Shown piece by piece: positions 8,827 through 17,773 of a DNA stretch of 64,000 nucleotides. Where the stretch lies: assembly GCF_036231945.1 (NCBI RefSeq), contig NZ_CP109599.1, positions 1,826,001 to 1,890,000 of the forward strand, written 5' to 3'. This DNA is from Streptomyces sp. NBC_01429 (GTDB lineage Bacteria; Actinomycetota; Actinomycetes; Streptomycetales; Streptomycetaceae). A model generated the notes under the pieces. The model saw only the letters and a program-made list of their open reading frames with translations. It was not told where the DNA came from and did no database searches. The translations under genes and the position numbers were made by a program. Each line of letters opens with the position of its first letter. The stretch's first letter is position 1.

Positions 8827-9261
8827 GGCTGTCGGTCCTCCCGTTGTCACAGTGCGGTCCCCCGTCAGTACGGCGCCCGCCCGTCCGATGTTCGACGCGG
8901 GTACGCCGCCCCGTCCCCGCACCTACCAACGACCGGGCGGGCCGGTGATCACGGCCCGTCGGCAGATCCTTGGCACCCGGCCGTGCGGCACCGGGCGCGC
9001 GGCACCGGAAGACGTCCGGCGTCCGGAAGATACGAGGCGTCCGGAAGGTGTACGAGGTCCGGGAAGTGCGAGGCGTCCGGAAGGCCGGGAGTTGTCCACC
9101 CCTCGGGAGATGCCCGGGGTACGGAACCGCCGCCCTGCCGCGCACCGTCCCCATCGGCACCGGCATAGTGGGGGCCGCATGCCGGCCGCGGCCACCGCGA
9201 CCGGCATGCGCCGTCTGTTTCGTTGTTCCGAAATGTTCCGAAGTCCCAGGGGGATTACGCC
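8827..9261. other. Divergent intergenic region with repeats
   Basis: This spacer separates the siderophore operon (minus) from the protease gene (plus). It holds imperfect tandem copies of GCGTCCGGAAG at about 9008-9093. An inverted repeat, GCATGCCGG at 9177-9185 with its complement at 9201-9209, lies close to the protease start. A direct repeat of TGTTCCGAA is at 9224-9232 and 9234-9242. I found no match to the TTAGGTTAGGCTAACCTAA-type iron box bound by DmdR/IdeR. Confidence 0.6.
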
Positions 9262-10488
9262 ATGCGACCCATTCGCCCGACACTCGCCGCACGCCGCGGA
9301 AGGAGCGCACGGCGCAGAACCTCCCCCGTTCTCGCGGGTGTCTCGATAGCCGCGGCCCTCGTGCTCACGGCGACGGGCTGCGGTCCCGACGAGGACGACG
9401 CCGCGAAGCAGCCGACGGCGTCGGCGACCGACGCGGCCAACGGCGCGATCACCATCCCCGACGATCTCAAGGACCGGCTCAAGGAGCACGGGATCGACAT
9501 GGACAAGTGGCGGGGCGGTGAGTGGAAGAACTGGGACCGCGACAAGTGGCTGCGCGAGGCCAGGGATTACGTCAACCCCATCATCGAGGGGCTCTGGGAC
9601 TCCGACCGGATGCGGGACGCGGAGAAGCCGCCGGAGAACCCGGTGGGCGACCAGGACATCTCGGGTGACGAGGGAGTCACCGACCCGGAGCCGAAGCCGG
9701 TCGGCGCACAGCCGGTGAGCGCGCCGTACGGGGAGAGCGCGGCCCAGTCCGGCAAGTTGTTCTTCGACGGTCCCGACGGCTCGATGGTCTGCTCGGCGAC
9801 AGTCGTCGAGGACCCGGCCCACCCCGGGAAGTCCAACATGGTGTGGACGGCCGGTCACTGCGTCCACGCCGGCAAGAGCGGGGGCTGGTACCGCAACCTG
9901 GCCTTCGTACCCGCGTACAACGACCGGGCGCTGTCCACGGCGGATCTGGAGAAGGCGTCCAAGGAGCAGATCGCCCCGCACGGTGTGTGGTGGGCGGACT
10001 GGGCGCAGACCTCCGAGCAGTGGATCTCCCAGGGCTCCTCGACGGGCGGTCAGGGAGCCCCGTACGACTTCGCGGTGATCCACGTCACCCCGGAGAAGGG
10101 CGCCACGGGCAAGTCCCTCGAAGAGACGGTCGGTTCGGCTCTGCCGGTCGATTTCAACGCTCCGGCCACCGCGCAGATCCCGGACGTGAAGGCGACCGGC
10201 TATCCGGCGGCCCCGCCGTTCGACGGGCAGAAGCTCTTCCAGTGCCAGGACAGTCCGGGCCGGCTGTCGTTGAACGCCGATGACCCGACGATGTACCGCA
10301 TCGGCTGCACCATGACCGGCGGTTCGTCCGGCGGCGGCTGGGTCGCGGCCGGTCAGGACGGCAAGCCCGCCCTGGTCTCCAACACGTCCATCGGCCCGGT
10401 CACGGCGGGCTGGCTGGCCGGACCGCGACTGGGCGATGTGGCCAAGGGCGTCTACAACGGCGTCAGCAAGAAGTTCGCCGACCAGTGA
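9262..10488 (+). CDS. Lipoprotein trypsin-like serine protease
   Basis: Predicted extracytoplasmic S1-type serine peptidase, 408 residues. The N-terminus has an Arg-rich stretch, a hydrophobic segment and a lipobox ending LTATGC, so it is probably lipid-anchored. The catalytic triad is visible: His in WTAGHCVHAG, Asp in YDFAVIHV and Ser in GGSSGGGWV. Before the protease domain is an unusual Trp/charge-rich stretch (MDKWRGGEWKNWDRDKWL). I use the ATG at 9262, with AGGGGG 8 bases upstream. A TTG at 9223 is in frame but has no ribosome site and would precede the signal peptide. A strong terminator follows directly, so the gene is probably a single-gene transcript. Confidence 0.9.
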   Translation: MRPIRPTLAARRGRSARRRTSPVLAGVSIAAALVLTATGCGPDEDDAAKQPTASATDAANGAITIPDDLKDRLKEHGIDMDKWRGGEWKNWDRDKWLREARDYVNPIIEGLWDSDRMRDAEKPPENPVGDQDISGDEGVTDPEPKPVGAQPVSAPYGESAAQSGKLFFDGPDGSMVCSATVVEDPAHPGKSNMVWTAGHCVHAGKSGGWYRNLAFVPAYNDRALSTADLEKASKEQIAPHGVWWADWAQTSEQWISQGSSTGGQGAPYDFAVIHVTPEKGATGKSLEETVGSALPVDFNAPATAQIPDVKATGYPAAPPFDGQKLFQCQDSPGRLSLNADDPTMYRIGCTMTGGSSGGGWVAAGQDGKPALVSNTSIGPVTAGWLAGPRLGDVAKGVYNGVSKKFADQ

Positions 10489-10491
10489 AAT

Positions 10492-10530
10492 CGCGGGCCC
10501 GCCCCCTCGTGATGAGGGGGCGGGCCCGCG
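10492..10530. terminator. Strong hairpin terminator, protease / hflX
   Basis: Perfect 17-bp GC-rich stem: 10492-10508 (CGCGGGCCCGCCCCCTC) pairs with 10514-10530, with a 5-base loop (GTGAT). It starts 4 bases after the protease stop and lies between convergent genes. Confidence 0.9.
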
Positions 10531-10590
10531 TGCGAACCGCTCCTACGGACCGTGCGAACGGGGAACGAGCCCCGGCCCCGGTCGGTCGGA

Positions 10591-12081
10591 TCAGCCGGCC
10601 ACCGGTACGTACGGGGCCAGCGCCGCCGCCAGTTCCTCGTGGACCCGTGCCTTGAGCACCGTGCCCTCCGAGGTGTGTTCCTCCGAGAGCACCTCGCCCT
10701 CGGCGTGCGTCCGGGAGACCAGGGCGCCGTGCGTGTACGGCAGGAGCACCTCGACCTCGACCTCCGGGCGCGGCAGCTCCTCGTCGATCAGCGCCAGCAG
10801 CTCGGCGATTCCCTGCCCCGTACGCGCCGAGACCGCGATCGCGTATCGCTCGGCGCGCAGCAGCCGCTGGAGCACCAGCGGATCCGCGGCGTCCGCCTTG
10901 TTGATCACCACGATCTCGCGTACGTCGAGGGCGCCCACGTCACGGATGACCTCGCGCACGGCGGCCAGCTGCTCCTCCGGCGCGGGATGCGATCCGTCCA
11001 CCACATGCACGATGAGGTCGGAGTCGCCGACCTCCTCCATCGTGGAACGGAACGCCTCGACGAGGTGGTGCGGCAGGTGCCGGACGAAGCCGACCGTGTC
11101 GGCCAGGGTGTAGAGGCGCCCGCTCGGTGTCTCGGCCCGGCGCACGGTCGGGTCCAGGGTGGCGAACAGCGAGTTCTCCACCAGGACGCCCGCGCCGGTG
11201 AGGCGGTTGAGCAGGGACGACTTGCCGGCGTTGGTGTATCCGGCGATCGCGACGGACGGCACCTTGTTGCGCCGCCGCTCCTGTCGCTTCAGCTCGCGGC
11301 CGGTCTTCATCTCCGCGATCTCCCGGCGCATCTTCGCCATCTTCTCGCGGATCCGCCGACGGTCCGTCTCGATCTTGGTCTCACCGGGACCGCGGGTGGC
11401 CATACCTCCACCGCCGCCGCCACCCATCTGCCGGGAGAGCGACTGGCCCCAGCCGCGCAGCCTCGGCAGCATGTACTGCATCTGGGCCAGGGCGACCTGC
11501 GCCTTGCCCTCACGGGACTTGGCGTGCTGGGCGAAGATGTCCAGGATCAGCGCCGTACGGTCGACGACCTTCACCTTGACGACGTCCTCGAGGTGGATCA
11601 GCTGGCCGGGGCTCAGCTCACCGTCGCAGACGACGGTGTCGGCGCCGCTCTCCAGCACCAGCTCAGCCAGCTCCTGGGCCTTGCCCGAGCCGATGTACGT
11701 GGCCGGGTCGGGCTTGTCGCGACGCTGCACCACACCGTCGAGCACCACGGCACCGGCGGTCTCGGCGAGCGCGGCCAGCTCCGCCAGCGAGTTCTCCGCG
11801 TCCCTTACCGTGCCCGAGGTCCATACGCCGACCAGCACCACGCGCTCCAGGCGCAGCTGGCGGTACTCGACCTCGGTGACGTCCTCCAGCTCCGTGGAGA
11901 GACCGGCCACCCGGCGCAGCGCGGCGCGCTCGGAGCGGTCGAGCTGATCGCCGTCCCGCTCTCCGTCGATCTCGTGGCTCCAGGCGACGTCCTCTTCCAT
12001 CAGGGCATCGGCCCGAAGGCTGTCCGTGCGGGGGTCCGCGGAGTTCTGCGCGGCCTGGGAAGGGGATGAAGAGGAGGTCAT
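10591..12081 (-). CDS. hflX: Ribosome-associated GTPase HflX
   Basis: Translational GTPase that binds and splits stalled 70S ribosomes, 496 residues. The N-terminal HflX domain carries ERVVLVGVW and the glycine-rich MGGGGGGGMATRGPGETK. A helical linker follows. G motifs are G1 GYTNAGKSSLLN, G3 DTVGF and G4 NKAD. The ATG at 12081 has AAGGA 5 bases upstream. The first 70 residues are acidic and poorly conserved in the family. It appears to be transcribed alone, with a small perfect inverted repeat (12119-12135) in its promoter region. Confidence 0.96.
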   Translation of the reverse strand: MTSSSSPSQAAQNSADPRTDSLRADALMEEDVAWSHEIDGERDGDQLDRSERAALRRVAGLSTELEDVTEVEYRQLRLERVVLVGVWTSGTVRDAENSLAELAALAETAGAVVLDGVVQRRDKPDPATYIGSGKAQELAELVLESGADTVVCDGELSPGQLIHLEDVVKVKVVDRTALILDIFAQHAKSREGKAQVALAQMQYMLPRLRGWGQSLSRQMGGGGGGGMATRGPGETKIETDRRRIREKMAKMRREIAEMKTGRELKRQERRRNKVPSVAIAGYTNAGKSSLLNRLTGAGVLVENSLFATLDPTVRRAETPSGRLYTLADTVGFVRHLPHHLVEAFRSTMEEVGDSDLIVHVVDGSHPAPEEQLAAVREVIRDVGALDVREIVVINKADAADPLVLQRLLRAERYAIAVSARTGQGIAELLALIDEELPRPEVEVEVLLPYTHGALVSRTHAEGEVLSEEHTSEGTVLKARVHEELAAALAPYVPVAG

Positions 12082-12118
12082 TGGATCCTTACGTCGAAAG
12101 AGAGAAGTCCGTTACACC

Positions 12119-12152
12119 CGTCACAACGCGTGACGATCGGGAATGATTCCCG
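12119..12152. promoter_or_regulatory. Two small inverted repeats between M1 peptidase end and hflX
   Basis: CGTCAC(AACGC)GTGACG at 12119-12135 is a perfect 6-bp inverted repeat about 40 bases upstream of the hflX start. CGGGAA(TGA)TTCCCG at 12138-12152 follows. The first may be an operator for hflX. The second may be part of a terminator for the peptidase gene. Neither role is proven. Confidence 0.3.
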
Positions 12153-12197
12153 GCCGCGTCGCCGACTCGTCGATGGTGGCACGGTTCGGCCCCGCCG

Positions 12198-13700
12198 TCA
12201 CTCCGGTTTCGGCAGTGGTTCCCGTGCCCCGTGCTTGGCGGCGGGTGCGTCGCTGCGCCAGTCCGGGTGGCCGGGCATGGGCGGGGTCTTCCTGCCGTAC
12301 AGCCACGGGGTGAAGAAGCCGGTGAGGTCACGTCCGGCGACCCGGGAGGCGAGGGCGACGAAGTCCGCCGTGGTCGCGGTCCCGTCCCGGTGGCCGCTCA
12401 CCCAGTCGCGCTCCACGTGCTGGAAGGCGTCGGCGCCGATCTCCTGACGCAGGGCGTAGAGGATCAGGGCGCTGCCGTCGTACACCACCGGCCGGAACAG
12501 GCTGATCTGCTGCCCCGCCGTCGGGGGCTCGGGGGCGGCCGGGGGGCCGCCGGCCGCGCGCCAGCCGTCGGACCGCGTGTACGCGGCGCGCATCCGCTCC
12601 TCCAGGGACTTCTGGGCCGGTTCGGACGTCGCCTTCGGGGTCTGTTCCTCCGCGTAGCGGGCCTCGTACCAGGTGGCGTGCCCCTCGTTGAGCCACAGGT
12701 CGGACCACCGGTGCGGCGAGACGCTGTTGCCGAACCATTGGTGGGCCAGCTCGTGGACCATGACCGAGTCGACGTACCACTCGGGGTACTCGGGGCGGGT
12801 GAACAGGGAGCGCTCGAAGAGCGAGAGCGTCTGGGTCTCCAGCTCGAAGCCGGTGTCGGCGCCGGCGATCAGCACGCCGTACGTCTCGAAGGGGTACGGC
12901 CCGACCTGCCGTTCCATCCAGGTCAGCTGCTCGGGGGTCTTCCTGAGCCAGGGCTCCAGCTTCTCGCGGTCCGCCGCGGGCACCACGTCCCGTACGGGCA
13001 GTCCGCGCGGCCCGGCGCGGTGCACGACGGCCGAGGTGCCGATGGAGATCTGTGCCAGCTCCGTGGCCATGGGGTGCTGGGTACGGTAGGTCCAGGTGGT
13101 GTTCGGGCCGCGCCGGGTCTTCCCTTCGGGAAGACCGTTGGCGACCACGGTGAGCTGTTCGGGGGCGGTGACGCGGAAGGTGAAGTACGCCTTGTCGGCG
13201 GGGTGGTCGTTGCCGGGGAAGACGCGGTGGGCGGCGTCCGCCTGATTGGCCATGGCCAGTCCGTCGGAGGTGCGCAGCCAGCCGCCGCCCCGGCCGTTGG
13301 GATCGCTGGTGTGGTTGACGGTGATCCGCAGGCGCGCGCCGGCCTTGACGGGTTTCGGCGGCGTGAGCACCAGGTCCTCGCCGGCCGTGGCGAACTGTGC
13401 CTCGGCGCCGTTGATCTCGACCGAGCGGACGGTGCCGTGGGTGAAGTCGAGGTTGACGCGGTCCAGGGGCTCGGTCGCCCGTGCGTCGATCTTGGTGACG
13501 GCGTCCAGCGGCTTGGTGTTGTCGCCGCTGTAGGTGAAGGCGAGGTCGTACGTCAGCACGTCGTATCCGGGATTGCCCAGATAGGGGAAGAGCGGATCGC
13601 CGATGCCGAGCGGTTCGGGCGCGGGCAGGGTGGCGGCGACGAGCGTGGCCGAGGCAGCGGCCAGCAGGGCGGCGCGCAGTCGGCGAGAGGTGAGCAGCAT
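12198..13700 (-). CDS. Secreted M1-family zinc metallopeptidase
   Basis: Gluzincin aminopeptidase-like protein, 500 residues. The N-terminus is a signal peptide (Arg-rich start, then [18 protein letters not shown]), so it is probably exported. The zinc site is [14 protein letters not shown] (HEXXH), with the third ligand Glu 18 residues later in [12 protein letters not shown]. The substrate-binding GXMEN-type motif is degenerate ([10 protein letters not shown]). The family usually has 440-900 residues, so this is a short form with only the N-terminal beta domain and the catalytic domain. The ATG at 13700 begins the signal peptide directly. It is likely a monocistronic housekeeping protease acting outside the membrane. 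Confidence 0.92.
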   Translation of the reverse strand: MLLTSRRLRAALLAAASATLVAATLPAPEPLGIGDPLFPYLGNPGYDVLTYDLAFTYSGDNTKPLDAVTKIDARATEPLDRVNLDFTHGTVRSVEINGAEAQFATAGEDLVLTPPKPVKAGARLRITVNHTSDPNGRGGGWLRTSDGLAMANQADAAHRVFPGNDHPADKAYFTFRVTAPEQLTVVANGLPEGKTRRGPNTTWTYRTQHPMATELAQISIGTSAVVHRAGPRGLPVRDVVPAADREKLEPWLRKTPEQLTWMERQVGPYPFETYGVLIAGADTGFELETQTLSLFERSLFTRPEYPEWYVDSVMVHELAHQWFGNSVSPHRWSDLWLNEGHATWYEARYAEEQTPKATSEPAQKSLEERMRAAYTRSDGWRAAGGPPAAPEPPTAGQQISLFRPVVYDGSALILYALRQEIGADAFQHVERDWVSGHRDGTATTADFVALASRVAGRDLTGFFTPWLYGRKTPPMPGHPDWRSDAPAAKHGAREPLPKPE

Positions 13701-13909
13701 GCGCCATCGCTACCAGCGCCCGCCGGGCGCATGGCGACGGCGCGCGCCGCGCACACCCGAAAGGGGCAGGTCAGGGGGCGGCCGACCGCCGGATGCCGAG
13801 ATGCGCGATGTTGACGTGCGCGGCGCCCGGCCCCGGGGGACGGTCCTGAGGCCGGTCCCGGGGCCGGGCGTTCAGGACCGTCCCCGGTCGTTCCGGCCGT
13901 CGTGGTAGT

Positions 13910-16021
13910 TCAGGCCGTCGCCGGTTGCTGGGCGCGGCTCACGTCGTACACCCCCGGTACGTCGCGCATCGCCCGCATCAGACCGGGCAGACCGGCGGCG
14001 TCGGGGAGTTCCAGCGTGTAGGTGTGGCGTACGCGCTGCTCGCTCGGCGGTTCGACGTTGGCCGCGACGATCGCGGCGCCGGCCGTCGCGATGGCCTCGG
14101 TGAGGTCGGCGAGCAGCCTGGGCCGGCCGAAGGACTCGGCGTAGAGCGTGACCCGGCACTCCGGCTCGTCCCCCCAGCTCACCGCGACCGGGGTCCGGTC
14201 GAGGGCGCGCATCCGCTCCACCGCGCGGCACTCGCGCCGGTGGACGGTGACCACGCCGCCGCGCACCGAGAAGCCGGTGACCGCGTCGGGCGGTACGGGG
14301 GTGCAGCAGCCTGCCAGCCGTACGGTCGCGCCCGGCAGGTCCACCACGGCGTTGGCGCCGCCCCGCCGGTCGGAGCTGACGGGCTGGGGCGTACGGGGCG
14401 CGGCGGCGGGCAGCCCCTCGGTCCCGGGGTGCGCCGCGAGCCAGCCGGTGATCGCGATCCGCGCGGCGGGGGTACGGGCGTGGTCGAGCCACTCGGGCGC
14501 GGGTCCCGAGGCCGCGTCCCGGTCCAGCAGCAGCTGGACCGTGTCGCCGTCCCGCAGGACGGTGCTCAGCGGCGCCAGCCGGCCGTTGACCCGCGCGCCG
14601 AGGCAGCCGTGGGCACCTTCGCCGTGCTGCGCGTACGCGGCGTCCACGCAGGTCGCCCCGGGCGGCAGCCCCAGCATGCCGCCCTCGGCGCGGAAGACGG
14701 TGATCTCGGCGTCCTGGGCCAGGTCCGCGCGCAGCGTCGTCCAGAAGGTGTCCGGATCGGTGGCGGCCTGCTGCCACTCCAGCAGCCGGGAGAGCCAGCC
14801 GGGCCGGGTCGGGTCGGCGCGCTCGCCGTCCGACGGTTCCGCGGCGGCCCGCGGATCCGTACGGTCCGGGCCCGTGCCGTTGTCTGCCGCGGTGTACGGA
14901 TTGCCGAGCGCGACGACGCCGGCCTCGGCGACCTTGTGCATCCGGTGCGTGCGGATGAGGACTTCGGCGACGGCGCCGTCCGGGCCCGCCACGGCGGTGT
15001 GCAGGGACTGGTACAGGTTGAACTTGGGCGCGGCGATGAAGTCCTTGAACTCGGAGATCACCGGGGTGAAGCAGGTGTGCAGCTCGCCGAGGACCGCGTA
15101 GCAGTCGGCGTCCTCCCCCACCAGCACCAGCAGCCTGCCGAAGTCCGTGCCGCGCAGTTCGCCGCGTTTGAGCCCGGACCGGTGCACGGAGACGAAGTGC
15201 CGGGGCCGCACCAGGACTTCCGCCGTGATGCCCGCCTCGCGCAGCACGCGCCTGACGTCCTCGGAGATGGCCGCGAGGGCGTCCCCCGCGGTGGCGTTGT
15301 CCGCGATCAGGGCGCGGGTGTGCGCGTACTCCTCGGGGTGGAGGATCGCGAACACCAGGTCCTCCAGCTCGGTCTTGAGCGCCTGGACGCCGAGGCGTTC
15401 GGCGAGCGGGATGAGGACGTCGTGGGTGACCTTGGCGATGCGGGCCTGTTTCTCGGGGCGCATCACGCCGAGGGTGCGCATGTTGTGCAGCCGGTCCGCG
15501 AGCTTGATCGACATCACCCGGACGTCGTTGCCGGTGGCGACGAGCATCTTGCGGAAGGTCTCGGGTTCGGCGGCGGCCCCGTAGTCGACCTTCTCCAGTT
15601 TGGTCACGCCGTCGACGAGATAGCAGACCTCGTCGCCGAACTCCGCCCTGACCTGGTCGAGCGTCACTTCGGTGTCCTCGACGGTGTCGTGGAGGAGCGA
15701 GGCCGTCAGGGTCGTTGTCTCCGCGCCCAGTTCGGCGAGGATCAGGGTCACGGCCAGCGGATGCGTGATGTACGGCTCGCCGCTCTTGCGGAACTGCCCC
15801 CGGTGGGAGGCTTCGGCGAGCAGGTACGCCCTGCGCAGTACGGCGAGATCGGCGTCCGGGTGGTGCGCGCGATGGGCGTCCGCGACATGCCCCATGGCGT
15901 CGGGCAGCCGGTCCCGGGAGGCGGGGCCGAGGAGCGCCGCCCTGCCGAGTCTGCGGAGGTCGATCCTGGGAAGGCCGCGTCTGCGGCTGTGGGCACCAGG
16001 GGTGGTGGCCTCTGCACTCAT
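13910..16021 (-). CDS. rshA: RelA/SpoT homologue (RshA-type) with degraded synthetase domain
   Basis: Long RelA/SpoT homologue, 703 residues, governing the alarmone (p)ppGpp. The start is the ATG at 16021 with GGAGG 6 bases upstream. The HD hydrolase domain (residues 55-250) is intact: RKSGEPYITHPLA, LLHDTVEDT (His111, Asp112) and IKLADRLHNMRT (Asp176). The synthetase domain (about 265-375) is altered. The conserved Asp of the YDLVGIR motif is Val299 in LLVLVGED, about six residues after it are missing, the RXKD/EXDD motif is EFKD (324-327), and EVQIRT is EVLIRT. TGS and ACT domains follow. It is probably mainly a ppGpp hydrolase. A separate relA would have to supply synthesis. Confidence 0.9.
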   Translation of the reverse strand: MSAEATTPGAHSRRRGLPRIDLRRLGRAALLGPASRDRLPDAMGHVADAHRAHHPDADLAVLRRAYLLAEASHRGQFRKSGEPYITHPLAVTLILAELGAETTTLTASLLHDTVEDTEVTLDQVRAEFGDEVCYLVDGVTKLEKVDYGAAAEPETFRKMLVATGNDVRVMSIKLADRLHNMRTLGVMRPEKQARIAKVTHDVLIPLAERLGVQALKTELEDLVFAILHPEEYAHTRALIADNATAGDALAAISEDVRRVLREAGITAEVLVRPRHFVSVHRSGLKRGELRGTDFGRLLVLVGEDADCYAVLGELHTCFTPVISEFKDFIAAPKFNLYQSLHTAVAGPDGAVAEVLIRTHRMHKVAEAGVVALGNPYTAADNGTGPDRTDPRAAAEPSDGERADPTRPGWLSRLLEWQQAATDPDTFWTTLRADLAQDAEITVFRAEGGMLGLPPGATCVDAAYAQHGEGAHGCLGARVNGRLAPLSTVLRDGDTVQLLLDRDAASGPAPEWLDHARTPAARIAITGWLAAHPGTEGLPAAAPRTPQPVSSDRRGGANAVVDLPGATVRLAGCCTPVPPDAVTGFSVRGGVVTVHRRECRAVERMRALDRTPVAVSWGDEPECRVTLYAESFGRPRLLADLTEAIATAGAAIVAANVEPPSEQRVRHTYTLELPDAAGLPGLMRAMRDVPGVYDVSRAQQPATA

Positions 16022-16160
16022 GGGGAGCCTCCGGCAGCATCGACCGGCGGTGGATGAGCGGGAGCGCCCTCCGGGCCGGTGCTTGATGCTATCGAGCCCA
16101 CCACGTGGAGCAGTCCCGCTCCCGCCCGGCGTGAAACGGATCACCCATTCGAGCGATGCT

Positions 16161-17141
16161 TCAGGCGAGGGCCGTTTCGAGCCATACCGGGTCGATGTAT
16201 CCCTCGGCGACGATCACGGCGGGCCCGGCCATCTCGACGGAACCGTCGGGGTGTTCGGTGATGACGAGCCGTCCGCCGGGGAGATCGACGGTGTAGGTGA
16301 CGGGGGATCCGGTCACCGCGGGGTCCACGCCGTCCCTGCGGGCGGCGGCCACGGCCACCGCGCAGGCGCCCGTGCCGCAGGAGCGGGTCTCGCCCGAACC
16401 GCGCTCGTGGACCCGCATGGCGAGATGGCGCGGGCCCCGGTCGACGACGAATTCGGCGTTCACTCCGTCGGGGTAGGCGGAGGAGGGGGTGACGGCGGGC
16501 GCGGAGAGCAGGTTCCCGGCGTGCGCCAGGTCGTCGACGAACGCGACCGCGTGCGGATTGCCCATGTTGACGTTGCGCGCGGGCCAGGAGCGGTCGCCGA
16601 CCGAGACGCTCACGCCGTCGCCCCCGGGGAGCAGCGCCCGGCCCATGTGGACGGTGATGTCGCCGTCCAGCGCCTCGGAGCCGTCCAGCGCCTCGGAGCC
16701 GTCCACTCCCTCGGAGCCGCCGATCTCCTCGGAGCCGCCGGTCCTCTTGGAGCCGCCGGTCCCCTTGGAGAGGTGCACCCGCTTCACTCCGCCGCGGGTC
16801 GCCACGGCCAGGTCGCCCGCCTCCACGTGACCGGCGCGCTGGAGGTGGCGGGCGAAGACCCGGACCCCGTTGCCGCACATCTCGGCGATGGATCCGTCGG
16901 CGTTGCGGTAGTCCATGAACCACTCGGCCTCGCCCGCCATGGCGCGCGCCTCGGGGTGCGCCGCCGACCTGACGACGCGCAGCAGCCCGTCGCCGCCGAC
17001 GCCCGCCCTGCGGTCGCACAGGGCGGCCACGGCGCGCGGGGGCAGGTCGATGGCGTTGTCGGGGTCGGGGACGATCACGAAGTCGTTCTCGGTCCCGTGG
17101 CCCTTGAGGAAGGCGATCGGCGCGGTCTGCGAAGTGCTCAC
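16161..17141 (-). CDS. dapF: Diaminopimelate epimerase with a repeat insertion
   Basis: Converts LL- to meso-diaminopimelate for lysine and peptidoglycan synthesis, 326 residues against about 275-290 typically. The two catalytic cysteines are Cys89 in EMCGNGVRVFARH and Cys255 in GETRSCGTGACA. Between them, residues 125-160 are six six-residue repeats (GGSKRT, GGSEEI, GGSEGV, DGSEAL, DGSEAL and similar), encoded by six 18-bp DNA repeats. This accounts for the extra length. GTG start at 17141. It lies 140 bases upstream of rshA on the same strand. Confidence 0.95.
   Translation of the reverse strand: MSTSQTAPIAFLKGHGTENDFVIVPDPDNAIDLPPRAVAALCDRRAGVGGDGLLRVVRSAAHPEARAMAGEAEWFMDYRNADGSIAEMCGNGVRVFARHLQRAGHVEAGDLAVATRGGVKRVHLSKGTGGSKRTGGSEEIGGSEGVDGSEALDGSEALDGDITVHMGRALLPGGDGVSVSVGDRSWPARNVNMGNPHAVAFVDDLAHAGNLLSAPAVTPSSAYPDGVNAEFVVDRGPRHLAMRVHERGSGETRSCGTGACAVAVAAARRDGVDPAVTGSPVTYTVDLPGGRLVITEHPDGSVEMAGPAVIVAEGYIDPVWLETALA
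16663..16770. repeat. 18-bp minisatellite inside dapF (6 copies)
   Basis: Six contiguous 18-bp units: CCGTCCAGCGCCTCGGAG at 16663-16680, an identical copy at 16681-16698, then diverging copies ending at 16770. All end in GGAG and keep the reading frame. Confidence 0.92.
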
Positions 17142-17210
17142 TGATCCATCGTACGAGCAGCCACCGACACCGTCCGCCGGGCGGCGTCCGCACCCGTGAT
17201 CCGGCGGGTG

Positions 17211-17648
17211 TCAGCGCAGCCGGGCGACGCGCCAGACGGCCAGGGCCACCAGGGCGGCGGCCACCGTCACGTACAGCGCGATGACGCGCCAGTCGGGGCG
17301 TTCGCCGGAGGCGCGGGCCGGCAGGCCGGGCCAGGTGTGGCCGACGCGGCGGGCGGCCATCATGCCCCAGCCTGCCGCGCAGCAGCTGATCAGCAGCCCC
17401 AGCATGGCGACGACGGCGCCGCCGTCCCCGGTGCCGAAGGCGAGGGGGAAGGCGAACATCAGCGAGCCGATGGCGGCGAGCGCCACGATCGGGGCGAGTT
17501 GCCAGATCCGCAGGCGTCGCTGAGGGCGGAGTTCGACCTCGACCTCGGGGGTCACTGTCTCTTCTTCCGGCCCGTCAGGGCTCAGGCCCGGGGCGTCGTC
17601 CGCTGCCCTCGGTGCCGTGGGTTCTCTGTCGCGAGGGCCGGCCTCCAT
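17211..17648 (-). CDS. Conserved small membrane protein, function unknown
   Basis: About 145 residues. A disordered acidic N-terminus (to about residue 50) is followed by three or four hydrophobic segments (LAPIVALAAIGSLMFAFPLAF, AVVAMLGLLISCCAAGWGMM, VIALYVTVAAALVALAVW). I do not recognise a functional family. The start is the ATG at 17648 or the GTG at 17654, both behind GGGAGG. The upstream ATG at 17723 lacks a ribosome site. It lies between miaA and dapF on the same strand and may be cotranscribed. Confidence 0.75.
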   Translation of the reverse strand: MEAGPRDREPTAPRAADDAPGLSPDGPEEETVTPEVEVELRPQRRLRIWQLAPIVALAAIGSLMFAFPLAFGTGDGGAVVAMLGLLISCCAAGWGMMAARRVGHTWPGLPARASGERPDWRVIALYVTVAAALVALAVWRVARLR

Positions 17649-17773
17649 CGCCACGCGCCCTCCCAAGTCGGACTCCAGTGGTCGATCGATGCCCGATGGT
17701 CGACCGATGCTCGATGATGGCACGCCGTGGAGTACCGCAAGGGCGCCCTGAGCGTCCCGATGCCATCACGTGA

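Noticed and set aside
8820..9260. Possible iron box for DmdR/IdeR control of the siderophore operon
   Set aside because: No sequence close to TTAGGTTAGGCTAACCTAA was found by reading both strands. A matrix scan would be decisive.
16663..16770. Possible CRISPR-like array
   Set aside because: The 18-bp units are contiguous with no spacers and are in frame within dapF.
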